Assembly (NCBI GenBank): GCA_028275295.1
Contig: JAPWUY010000092.1
Location: forward strand, 1 to 7,090
Direction of reading: 5' to 3'
Source of the DNA: Thermodesulfobacteriota bacterium
GTDB lineage: Bacteria; Desulfobacterota; Desulfocorpusculales; Desulfocorpusculum
DNA length: 7,090 nucleotides
Made by a program: the position numbers and the translations under genes. Position 1 is the stretch's first letter. Each line of letters opens with the position of its first letter. Positions 1 through 5,106 of the stretch are shown in pieces. The notes beneath the pieces are model-generated. The model was not told the DNA's origin and did no database searches. It was given only the letters and a program-made list of their open reading frames with translations.

Positions 1-2261
1 TGGGCCAGAGGTCGTGGTATGCCTCCCCCCTCAAGGCTCTCTCCAATGCCAAGTATGAGGAGTTCAGAGGGAAGTTTGGCCCGGAAAATGTCGGGATTCT
101 CACGGGGGATAGAAAGGAAAATCCCGATGCCCCAATAATCGTGGGGACAACCGAGATCTTGAGAAACCAGCTCTACGATGCCATGGAGAGGGATCTCCAC
201 ATCCCTGTCGAGCTGGTGGTACTGGATGAGGCTCATTACTTGAGCGACCCTGAAAGGGGGGTCGTGTGGGAGGAGGTGCTCATCTATTTGCCATCGAGGG
301 TCCGGATCCTCCTTCTTTCAGCCACCATTGGGAATCCCAAGGAGATCTGCCTATGGCTCGAGAAGATAAGGGGAGAGAGGTGTCAATTGGTGAGCTCCAA
401 GACTCGGCCCGTTCCCCTCTACCCGGTATTCGTCGGACTGGATGGCAAGGTTGGGCTTCTCCTCGGGAAAAAAGGTTTGGGAAGGGAAGCGAGAAAATAT
501 CTCCAGGAGAGGCTCTCTTCCGACGGGAGGGCGAAGACTCTGAGGCTAGAGGATATTGTCGAGGGGCTCAGGCAACTGGGCATGCTCCCCGCCATATTCT
601 TTCTCAAAAGCAGGGCCGACTGCGACAGAGCAGTGGAATCATTCCAGGGAATTCCCAGGCCTGTCTCCGCACAGGAAGAGACCTGGGAGGCCCTGGAGCC
701 CCTGCTCAGAGAATTCCCGGTTCTGAAAGGACATCGCCACATCAAGGCCATAATTCGACACAGGATAGCTGCCCACCACGCCGGCCACCTGCCCCAGTGG
801 AAGCTAGTCGTGGAGAGGCTCATGAGTGGGGGTCACTTGGATGCCATCTTCTCCACCTCCACTGTAGCAGCAGGGGTGGACTTCCCAGCCAGGACCGTTG
901 TGCTCCTCCAAAGCGATAAGTTCAACGGGAGGGAGTTCCTGCCCCTCACCGCAACGGAATTGCAACAGATGACAGGCCGTGCGGGAAGAAGGGGTAAAGA
1001 CAAGGTGGGATTTGCCCTCTTCGTCCCTGGCCGGCATCAGGAGATAGACCAAGTGGCAAGGCTCCTCAAGGCCAAGCCAGAGCCCTTGAGAAGTCAAATC
1101 CAGATAAATTTCTCCATGGTGCTGAACTTATTGCTCTCTCACGGCCTCCCAGAAATAAAAGGGCTCCTCAGCCGATCCCTAGCGGCGATGCAGGGGGAGG
1201 ATTCGGGGGATGATAGGAGTGGAAGCGCTAAATGGAAACACATGAGGGCTGTACTCGGGTGGAGGCCCCAATCCGTTCCCTTGGGGAAAGCCCTTCCCCG
1301 GGGAAGCGTGTTTCTCCATAAAAATGGGGCCCATTTCGTGGCCATACGCGGCTCCGAGAGAAGGGGAAGGGTTCTTCTCATGTGCCATAAGTGGGGGAAG
1401 AGGCCCAAGTTGAGGAAGGGGTCTTTGGTGCTCAGGGGGATCCATCCGGAAGATGTGGTTGAGGTTCTGCCATACAGGGTGCCTATTCCCCAGGGGGAAG
1501 AAGACCAGCTCATTGCCCAGATACTGGAGATGGAATACGCCAAGTGGGAGGGGCATGGGAGTCGAGGGGGGTTGGGCCCGGAAGGTTTAGGAGGACCTCT
1601 GGGGGCGAGGAAACGGCCTGCAAAAGAGCGCAACTTAACTCAAGAGACTGACGATCTGGAGCTCGGGCTTGGGGATGAGGACTCATCTCCCGAGGCCAGG
1701 CTGTGGATAAGTTTTTTGGAGCACCTTTGTTTCCTCAGGGAAACCGGATTCGTAAACGAGGCCAATAAGCTCACTTCCGAGGGCAGATGGGCATCCAGGC
1801 TGAGGCTCGACCATCCGCTTCTCGTGGCAGAGGCGATAAGAAAGGGAGCCCTTCAGGGAAGATCCGCCCCGGTTCTGGCTGGCCTCATGGCCTCTTTTGT
1901 CATGGACAAGGACAAGGAGGTCTATGTGCGAAGGGACGACCTCGAGGAGATGGCCTCAGCCTTCGACGAGATGGTCATGTCCATTTGGGGGATGGAAAGG
2001 CTTTTGGCCGAAAGGGGCTTCCCCACCCCGAACTTACAGTTCTGGCCTGCTGCAGCCCTGTACATATGGGCTAAGGGAGTGAGCTGGAATGAGCTCACAA
2101 AGGCAATAGCCCTAGATGAGGGGGACCTAGTCTATCTCATCGTTCGGACAGCGGATCACCTTCGCCAGCTCTGCGATCTTTGGGAGACCCATGCAGGCCT
2201 GGCGACCTCTGCGAGGCTGGCTCTCAGGAGGATCCAGAGGGAACCTGCAATCTACTGGTAG
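1..2261 (+). CDS. Ski2-like DExH-box helicase with DSHCT-type C-terminus (5' partial)
   Basis: This is an ATP-dependent RNA/DNA helicase of superfamily 2, Ski2/Mtr4-like (bacterial HelY-like) group. The frame is open from position 3 with no stop, so the gene starts left of the window; the GTG at 141 lies inside the conserved core and is not the start. Visible motifs in order: Ia (SPLKALSNAKYEEF, about 27-68), Ib region (LTGD then TTEILRNQLY, about 93-179), II DEAH (225-236), III SAT (318-326), IV-like AIFFLKSRADCDRA, HHAGH (774-788), V STSTVAAGVDFP (852-887), VI QMTGRAGRRG (966-995). The DEAH spelling replaces the DEVH of eukaryotic Ski2. Motif I (Walker A) is off-window. After the core comes a beta-rich stretch, a Gly/Arg-rich linker (about 1555-1625), and from about 1700 a helical region ending in LRQLCDLW...SARLALRRIQRE, typical of the DSHCT domain. 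In such enzymes it follows the helicase core and contacts nucleic acid. The likely role is structured-RNA unwinding or turnover in the cytoplasm; substrate unknown. Stop TAG at 2259-2261. Confidence 0.93.
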   Translation, partial: GQRSWYASPLKALSNAKYEEFRGKFGPENVGILTGDRKENPDAPIIVGTTEILRNQLYDAMERDLHIPVELVVLDEAHYLSDPERGVVWEEVLIYLPSRVRILLLSATIGNPKEICLWLEKIRGERCQLVSSKTRPVPLYPVFVGLDGKVGLLLGKKGLGREARKYLQERLSSDGRAKTLRLEDIVEGLRQLGMLPAIFFLKSRADCDRAVESFQGIPRPVSAQEETWEALEPLLREFPVLKGHRHIKAIIRHRIAAHHAGHLPQWKLVVERLMSGGHLDAIFSTSTVAAGVDFPARTVVLLQSDKFNGREFLPLTATELQQMTGRAGRRGKDKVGFALFVPGRHQEIDQVARLLKAKPEPLRSQIQINFSMVLNLLLSHGLPEIKGLLSRSLAAMQGEDSGDDRSGSAKWKHMRAVLGWRPQSVPLGKALPRGSVFLHKNGAHFVAIRGSERRGRVLLMCHKWGKRPKLRKGSLVLRGIHPEDVVEVLPYRVPIPQGEEDQLIAQILEMEYAKWEGHGSRGGLGPEGLGGPLGARKRPAKERNLTQETDDLELGLGDEDSSPEARLWISFLEHLCFLRETGFVNEANKLTSEGRWASRLRLDHPLLVAEAIRKGALQGRSAPVLAGLMASFVMDKDKEVYVRRDDLEEMASAFDEMVMSIWGMERLLAERGFPTPNLQFWPAAALYIWAKGVSWNELTKAIALDEGDLVYLIVRTADHLRQLCDLWETHAGLATSARLALRRIQREPAIYW

Positions 2262-2279
2262 AGGGCGACACTCTTAAGG

Positions 2280-2308
2280 CCAGGAGTGCAGGGAGGAGAT
2301 GCTCCTGG
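2280..2308 (+). terminator. Stem-loop just after the helicase gene
   Basis: CCAGGAG (2280-2286) is the exact reverse complement of CTCCTGG (2302-2308), giving a 7-bp stem with a 15-nt loop, 18 nt after the helicase stop. It is not followed by a T tract but by GC-rich sequence, so it is not a standard intrinsic terminator. It could stabilise the 3' end of the mRNA or be chance. Confidence 0.3.
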
Positions 2309-2402
2309 GGCCGCGCCCGTAAGGCAGGTCACTATGCCAATGGGAACTGGTCCCGAAGGCCGACCATCGGGAGAGAAGGCAGCTTGCGGTTTTTTGGGGG
2401 AA

Positions 2403-2428
2403 TGAACCTCCTTTGGGGCACAGGTTCA
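2403..2428. repeat. 7-bp perfect inverted repeat
   Basis: TGAACCT (2403-2409) and AGGTTCA (2422-2428) are perfect inverted repeats separated by 12 bp. The site lies about 140 bp after the helicase stop. It could be a hairpin or a dimeric protein-binding site. Nothing else supports either role. Confidence 0.3.
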
Positions 2429-2522
2429 CCACCTTCTTACGCCCAAGGTCCCCCATAGCGGCAACCGGTACGGTAAGTGGCCAGCGGCCCAATGGGGATA
2501 TTCCTCGATCGGGCCGGGGCTT

Positions 2523-2675
2523 TCCTTGCGGGCGTGCAGAGCCCGCCCCTCCGCGGGATTGGTCACCGGAGCTGGGATGGCCTCGGGGTGGAAGGCCCGG
2601 GGATACGCGAGGGCCGATTTTCTCGGAGGGACGCGCTCTGCGCGTCCGGATTGCAAGGCCTCACGGATGGCAAGG
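2523..2675. repeat. Paired-hairpin (REP/BIME-like) repeat unit, copy 1
   Basis: The unit has two hairpins. The left one reads on the minus strand: GGAG (2552-2549) followed by an 8-position stem (2541-2548 with 2530-2537, one mismatch) and a TCT loop. The right one reads on the plus strand: GGAG (2625-2628), stem GGACGCGC (2629-2636), loop TCT, GCGCGTCC (2640-2647), all eight pairs perfect. The two hairpins are the same sequence family in opposite orientation, with the GGAG ends facing each other across 72 bp. The first 35 bp match copy 2 at 33 positions; other shared blocks are CCCGGGGATA (2596-2605) and TTTTCTCGGAGG. A GTAG/GGAG-type tetranucleotide plus an imperfect hairpin, in inverted pairs, is the layout known for REP sequences and BIMEs, which are linked to REP-associated tyrosine transposases. 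No such transposase is in this window. Confidence 0.7.
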
Positions 2676-2748
2676 ACTTTCATTAGCGCCGGTGGCTAGG
2701 CGAGAGGTGGGTGGTTGAATGGGAATACACGGGGAGGAGGTTAGGTCT

Positions 2749-2895
2749 TCCTCGCGGGCGTGCGGAGCCCGCCCCTCCGCGGGGGGCAAGCGTGGGTGAG
2801 AGGGCTTTCGGGGAAAACCCGGGGATAATGTGGAAGTCGGTTTTCTCGGAGGGGCGCGGTTTCCGCGCCCGCGGTGCGAGGCCATGCGCGTACCA
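2749..2895. repeat. Paired-hairpin (REP/BIME-like) repeat unit, copy 2
   Basis: This unit has the same architecture and orientation as the copy 226 bp to the left. Left hairpin, minus strand: GGAG (2778-2775), stem 2767-2774 with 2756-2763 including the same single mismatch, loop TCC. Right hairpin, plus strand: GGAG (2848-2851), stem GGGCGCGG (2852-2859), loop TTT, CCGCGCCC (2863-2870). Compared with copy 1, the right stem differs at two base pairs, and both partners changed together (A-T to G-C and C-G to G-C). The hairpin has therefore been kept while its sequence drifted. The GGAG boxes are 69 bp apart. Confidence 0.7.
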
Positions 2896-2980
2896 GAAGA
2901 TCTCATCAAGTGCCAAGGATAGGCGAAAAACGGAGTGGCCGGTCACGACACGCTTGGCTGAGACCCAATGCTGTCCTTTA

Positions 2981-3054
2981 CGGGCCTGCAGGGCCCGCCC
3001 CCCGGGGGAAGGCCCAATGAAGAGGGTCTCAAGGGGAGGGCGCGCCAGTCCTCC
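2981..3054. repeat. Degenerate third copy of the hairpin repeat
   Basis: The left part, GGGCCTGCAGGGCCCGCCC (2982-3000), aligns with the left hairpin of the two better copies. It forms stem CGGGCC (2981-2986) with GGCCCG (2992-2997). The GGAG box is altered (CGGG on the minus strand at 3004-3001). A possible right half starts at GGAG 3035-3038, where GGAGG pairs with CCTCC (3050-3054), but the stem no longer matches the other copies and the spacing is shorter (about 30 bp between boxes). I read it as a decayed unit. Confidence 0.4.
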
Positions 3055-3132
3055 GGGCCTCAGGATTCGGGCTCCTGGAAAGTAATACAGGGCTTAGGCC
3101 TTGATCCTCGCATTCATCCCAAAGATCTCTAC

Positions 3133-3516
3133 TCAGTCCTTCTTCTCGTCCCCAGGCCCTATCAAGGGGAGAACTTTCTCCACCTGGAAGAAAACGAGGT
3201 GTCGGCCTTCCTCGTCGCCCTCATACCTGCGCCTCTTGAGAGAACGGAGGAGCTCCGTGTCCTTCTCCTCTTTTACCTTCTTTAGGTGAAGCCTCACTCC
3301 CTTCCACCCTTCCCCATCCTCCTTGAACAGGTAGGCCGCATGAGGATTGGACTGGAGATTGTGATAAGTGAGCCTCTCAGGCATTATGAAGGCTACTGTC
3401 CCATCCTCCATGACATGGGGTCTGCTGAAAATGGCCGCATTCACGTTCCCTTGAGAGTCAGCAGTCGCGATGACTCCAATGCCTTTCACCTTCTCGAAAT
3501 ATTCTTTGAGGTCCAT
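3133..3516 (-). CDS. Pyridoxamine 5'-phosphate oxidase-like FMN-binding protein
   Basis: This 127-aa protein matches the pattern of the small split-barrel flavin-binding family (PPOX-like, putative PNPOx). The N-terminal strand block GIGVIATADSQGNVNAAIFS (residues 12-31), the central GTVAFIMPERLTYHNLQSNP (39-58) and AAYLFKEDGEGWKGVRLHL (60-78) are the usual barrel strands with the conserved T.HNL..NP turn near the FMN phosphate. Members bind FMN or a related flavin and many are of unknown substrate; the short length argues against a true PdxH. It is cytoplasmic, with no signal peptide or membrane segment. The C-terminus is charged and may be disordered. The ATG at 3516 is supported by a near-ideal Shine-Dalgarno AAGGAGG (3530-3524), 7 nt upstream. 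It stands alone: the next gene upstream on the same strand is 377 bp away. Confidence 0.85.
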   Translation of the reverse strand: MDLKEYFEKVKGIGVIATADSQGNVNAAIFSRPHVMEDGTVAFIMPERLTYHNLQSNPHAAYLFKEDGEGWKGVRLHLKKVKEEKDTELLRSLKRRRYEGDEEGRHLVFFQVEKVLPLIGPGDEKKD

Positions 3517-3523
3517 CTCCGTT

Positions 3524-3530
3524 CCTCCTT
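3524..3530 (-). promoter_or_regulatory. Strong ribosome binding site of the PPOX-like gene
   Basis: AAGGAGG on the minus strand with a 7-nt spacer to the ATG at 3516. It fixes that start and indicates efficient translation. Confidence 0.85.
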
Positions 3531-3551
3531 CGAGCTTCGTTCAGCTTTCCA

Positions 3552-3571
3552 GGGAGTCCCTTTCGACTCCC
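3552..3571 (-). promoter_or_regulatory. Perfect 7-bp hairpin in the PPOX-like gene leader
   Basis: On the minus strand GGGAGTC (3571-3565) pairs perfectly with GACTCCC (3558-3552) around a 6-nt loop GAAAGG. It sits 21 bp upstream of the ribosome binding site. It could be an operator palindrome or a 5'-UTR hairpin affecting stability or translation. No clear -10/-35 was seen near it, so its role is open. Confidence 0.4.
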
Positions 3572-3642
3572 ACTAGTTTGACGCCAAAGCAAGGAGGGAG
3601 GATTCTTCCCATTGCCCCTTGGCCATATTGAGTTGCGCCCAC

Positions 3643-3686
3643 GCAGGCCGGATCTCGGACTCCTCATCCGAGCCACCTGCTCGGCC
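3643..3686. repeat. Compound inverted repeat
   Basis: CTCGGA (3654-3659) pairs with TCCGAG (3667-3672) around a 7-nt loop. Outside it GCAGG (3643-3647) can pair with CCTGC (3676-3680), or alternatively GGCCG (3646-3650) with CGGCC (3682-3686). The mutually exclusive outer stems give a structure that could switch if transcribed. No neighbouring gene start makes a riboswitch or attenuator obvious. Confidence 0.3.
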
Positions 3687-3801
3687 CACAAAAGGGGGGT
3701 GTCTTTTCGGCGAGGTGCAGGCTCTTGGGAAAGCGAAGACCCAACCGCTCATCCTAGGTTTCGCAGGTCGAAAAAGGCTTCGTTCGTATCTACCCACCAA
3801 G

Positions 3802-3846
3802 CTGTCAAACCCGCTCCAAGAGCGGGCCCTTTTTACCGAGTGACAG
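3802..3846 (-). terminator. Terminator-like two-tier stem downstream of the zinc-ribbon gene
   Basis: CCCGCTC (3810-3816) and GAGCGGG (3820-3826) form a perfect 7-bp stem with a 3-nt loop. On the minus strand it follows an A-rich run and leads into TTTG, 68 bp after the stop of the zinc-ribbon gene, which fits a terminator for that gene. On the plus strand it is followed by CCC and five Ts, so it may act in both directions. An outer perfect pair CTGTCA (3802-3807) / TGACAG (3841-3846) encloses it. Confidence 0.5.
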
Positions 3847-3893
3847 TTCTTACCTAGAAGTCCGAATCCCCGCGAAAAATACCCCAACGATAC

Positions 3894-4598
3894 TTACCAG
3901 TTCCCTTTAGGGATCTTCCTCACGAGGGTGTCGCCCCTCTGTGCGAGTTGGTCTATAAAGACGGCAACTTCTCGCACATGTTCGGGAAAATCGAAAGCCA
4001 AGAGCCTCCTTGCTTCGTCGAAATGGCCCAACTCCCTTTCGATCTCTGCCTTGAAAAGCCGATCTGAGTAATCATCTTCGTCCAGAAGTTCCCGCAGCCT
4101 TTCGAGATTTTCCCGAACTTGTCCTGACAAGGATCCCTTTGCCTCGAGATTCGCTTCGACTGTTCTGTATTGGTCATTGTGGGACCACCAGGCCGAAATT
4201 CTAAGATACTTTTCATCACGTTCGGTTCGCGCAAGACCTTTTCTGATCGCGAGGAGATATTCCTCACCGGCGAGGTGTCGGACAGGCTCCAGAGATAGCC
4301 ACTCGGCTGGCGGCCCTCCCTCGAGCCACTGGCCTACCGAGCTGTCTGCAGGGTCAGCGGAGCGCACCCTGTAGCTGCCCCATTCATGAAACTCTCCCAC
4401 AACTTTTGCCTCAGAGATCCAGTAGAACTCCGAACAGGCAACGCATCTTGTGATGGCCGGCAAATCCGGGGCCATGCTCGAGATCTTGCCGTCGGTCCAG
4501 GCGATTGCCCCGATCATGCTATAGGACCGGATAGTTCCCACCCTTGCCTTGTGCCCACAGTGGGGGCAAAGAATCACTCTCTCTGGCCCTGGCTCCAT
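3894..4598 (-). CDS. Zinc-ribbon protein of unknown function with helical C-terminal half
   Basis: I do not recognise this 234-aa protein as a named family. The N-terminus holds a clear zinc ribbon: CPHC (residues 11-14) and CVAC (52-55), with the cysteine pairs about 40 residues apart. A middle block is aromatic-rich (HEWGSYRVRS at 71-80; a short W-rich segment near 91-100). The motif LRISAWWSHNDQYR (132-145) is followed by a strongly charged helical stretch, including SDRLFKAEIERELGHFDEAR (178-197), which looks like a TPR-type or coiled helical repeat and suggests protein-protein contact. There is no signal peptide or membrane segment, so it is probably cytoplasmic. The ATG at 4598 is chosen because AGGAGGTG (4610-4603) precedes it by 4 nt. 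It stands alone, with 377 bp downstream and 508 bp upstream to neighbours on the same strand. Function is not predictable from sequence; a metal-binding structural or adaptor role is only a guess. Confidence 0.8.
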   Translation of the reverse strand: MEPGPERVILCPHCGHKARVGTIRSYSMIGAIAWTDGKISSMAPDLPAITRCVACSEFYWISEAKVVGEFHEWGSYRVRSADPADSSVGQWLEGGPPAEWLSLEPVRHLAGEEYLLAIRKGLARTERDEKYLRISAWWSHNDQYRTVEANLEAKGSLSGQVRENLERLRELLDEDDYSDRLFKAEIERELGHFDEARRLLAFDFPEHVREVAVFIDQLAQRGDTLVRKIPKGNW

Positions 4599-4602
4599 TT
4601 TT

Positions 4603-4610
4603 CACCTCCT
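4603..4610 (-). promoter_or_regulatory. Strong ribosome binding site of the zinc-ribbon gene
   Basis: AGGAGGTG on the minus strand, nearly the full anti-16S consensus, 4 nt before the ATG at 4598. It decides that start codon. Confidence 0.85.
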
Positions 4611-4759
4611 CTGAAATCATGCGGGCACCAAAAAGGTCCACCGATGGCGCGTCTTTTTCGTCCCATTCACAGGATTAACTGGAACAAGGTAGTCTGAAGC
4701 GAACGAGCATCTTACCCCGAACCAGGGTCGCGCCTTGGGACCGACTGGTCTTTGGATGT

Positions 4760-4984
4760 TTGAGTAGCCCGGAGAGCCGATTTTCATCGCGCCGGCCACA
4801 AAAGATCACCTTTGGAGTTTTCCTGATCCCATTGTTGTTGGTTGTTATCTGGCTCCCTTTGCTTCTCCTACACAGATCAAAGCTCCGTCCGGTTTTAGGT
4901 GGTCTTGCCCGGACTGGCCTAGCAAGACGAGAAAAATCTCCTCCCGCTCCCCACCCACTTAATCGCTCGGTGGTCAAGACTTAA
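4760..4984 (+). CDS. Possible small single-pass membrane protein
   Basis: This is a 74-codon frame starting at a TTG, with no recognisable family. Its one striking feature is a run of about 23 hydrophobic residues (around residues 16-38: ITFGVFLIPLLLVVIW and on to LLLLH), flanked by basic residues on both sides (RFSSRRPQK before, HRSKLR after), as in a single transmembrane helix. Against it: no good Shine-Dalgarno before the TTG, no ATG, and a basic, proline-rich C-terminus like chance translation. For it: a plus-strand hairpin with a T tract follows 65 bp later. It would be convergent with the M28 gene and divergent from the zinc-ribbon gene. A pyrimidine-rich non-coding stretch could mimic this, so I consider it doubtful. 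Confidence 0.28.
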   Translation: MSSPESRFSSRRPQKITFGVFLIPLLLVVIWLPLLLLHRSKLRPVLGGLARTGLARREKSPPAPHPLNRSVVKT

Positions 4985-5049
4985 GCTCCACTACAACATC
5001 GAAGACCCCTCCGGAGTTCCCCAAAGACTCCCTTTTCGGCTAAAAGCCT

Positions 5050-5101
5050 GACCTGCCATTTGGCCCAAGGAGCTCCACCGGCATGGTCCCTTTTTCTCTT
5101 T
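5050..5101. terminator. Terminator-like hairpin between convergent reading directions
   Basis: GACCTGCC (5050-5057) pairs with GGCATGGTC (5080-5088), eight base pairs with one bulged base and a 22-nt loop that can pair further. On the plus strand it is followed by CC then TTTTTCTCTTT (5091-5101), the form of an intrinsic terminator reading rightwards. It also lies 18 nt beyond the stop of the minus-strand M28 gene, with a short TTTT (5046-5043) after the stem in that direction, so it may serve that gene too. Confidence 0.45.
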
Positions 5102-5106
5102 GGGAG

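Larger units (their letters stand above)
2262..3132. other. Convergent intergenic region with repeat elements
   Basis: This 870-bp stretch separates the plus-strand helicase from the minus-strand PPOX-like gene, whose stop codons face each other. I see no credible gene in it. Open frames run through it (for example about 2413-2718 and 2711-3085, plus) because it is GC-rich. They lack a good ribosome binding site, and their resemblance to each other (GRAEPAPPR and FSEGR...R.R.ARP in both) comes from the repeated DNA. It holds a post-helicase stem-loop, a 7-bp inverted repeat, two good copies of a paired-hairpin repeat and one degenerate copy, described separately. Confidence 0.75.
3517..3893. 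other. Intergenic region rich in inverted repeats, no gene seen
   Basis: This stretch lies between the PPOX-like gene and the zinc-ribbon gene, both minus strand. Short open frames exist on both strands (about 3573-3887 minus, 3612-3857 plus), but none has a recognisable domain, hydrophobic segment or convincing ribosome binding site, and the minus-strand one runs through a terminator-like hairpin. The region contains the PPOX leader hairpin, a compound stem at 3643-3686 and a two-tier stem at 3802-3846, listed separately. Confidence 0.6.
4599..5106. other. Intergenic region with one doubtful small ORF
   Basis: This 508-bp stretch lies between the zinc-ribbon gene start and the M28 peptidase stop. 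Apart from the ribosome binding site at 4603-4610, the possible membrane ORF at 4760-4984 and the hairpin at 5050-5095, I see nothing I can support. No convincing promoter for the zinc-ribbon gene was found on the minus strand. Confidence 0.5.

Noticed and set aside
266..919. 217-codon plus-strand ORF inside the helicase gene
   Set aside because: It is an out-of-frame shadow of the helicase, with arginine/proline/glycine-rich nonsense-like composition.
141..2261. Helicase starting at the GTG at 141
   Set aside because: The frame stays open to position 3 and encodes conserved helicase motifs (SPLKALSNAKYEEF, LTGD), so the real start is off-window.
2413..3085. Two plus-strand ORFs with matching peptides (GRAEPAPPR, FSEGR) as a small gene family
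   Set aside because: The similarity follows the repeated DNA. Changes between copies preserve hairpin pairing rather than amino acids, and no ribosome binding site is seen.
2262..3132. CRISPR array
   Set aside because: Only two to three units, long and internally palindromic, with diverged middles and no regular repeat-spacer pattern.
3646..3690. Hammerhead-ribozyme-like sequence on the minus strand (GGATGAGGAGTCCGAGATCC)
   Set aside because: It lacks the conserved CUGANGA and GAAA core elements; the resemblance is superficial.
3573..3887. 104-codon minus-strand ORF between the PPOX-like and zinc-ribbon genes
   Set aside because: It runs through the terminator-like hairpin and has no recognisable features or ribosome binding site.
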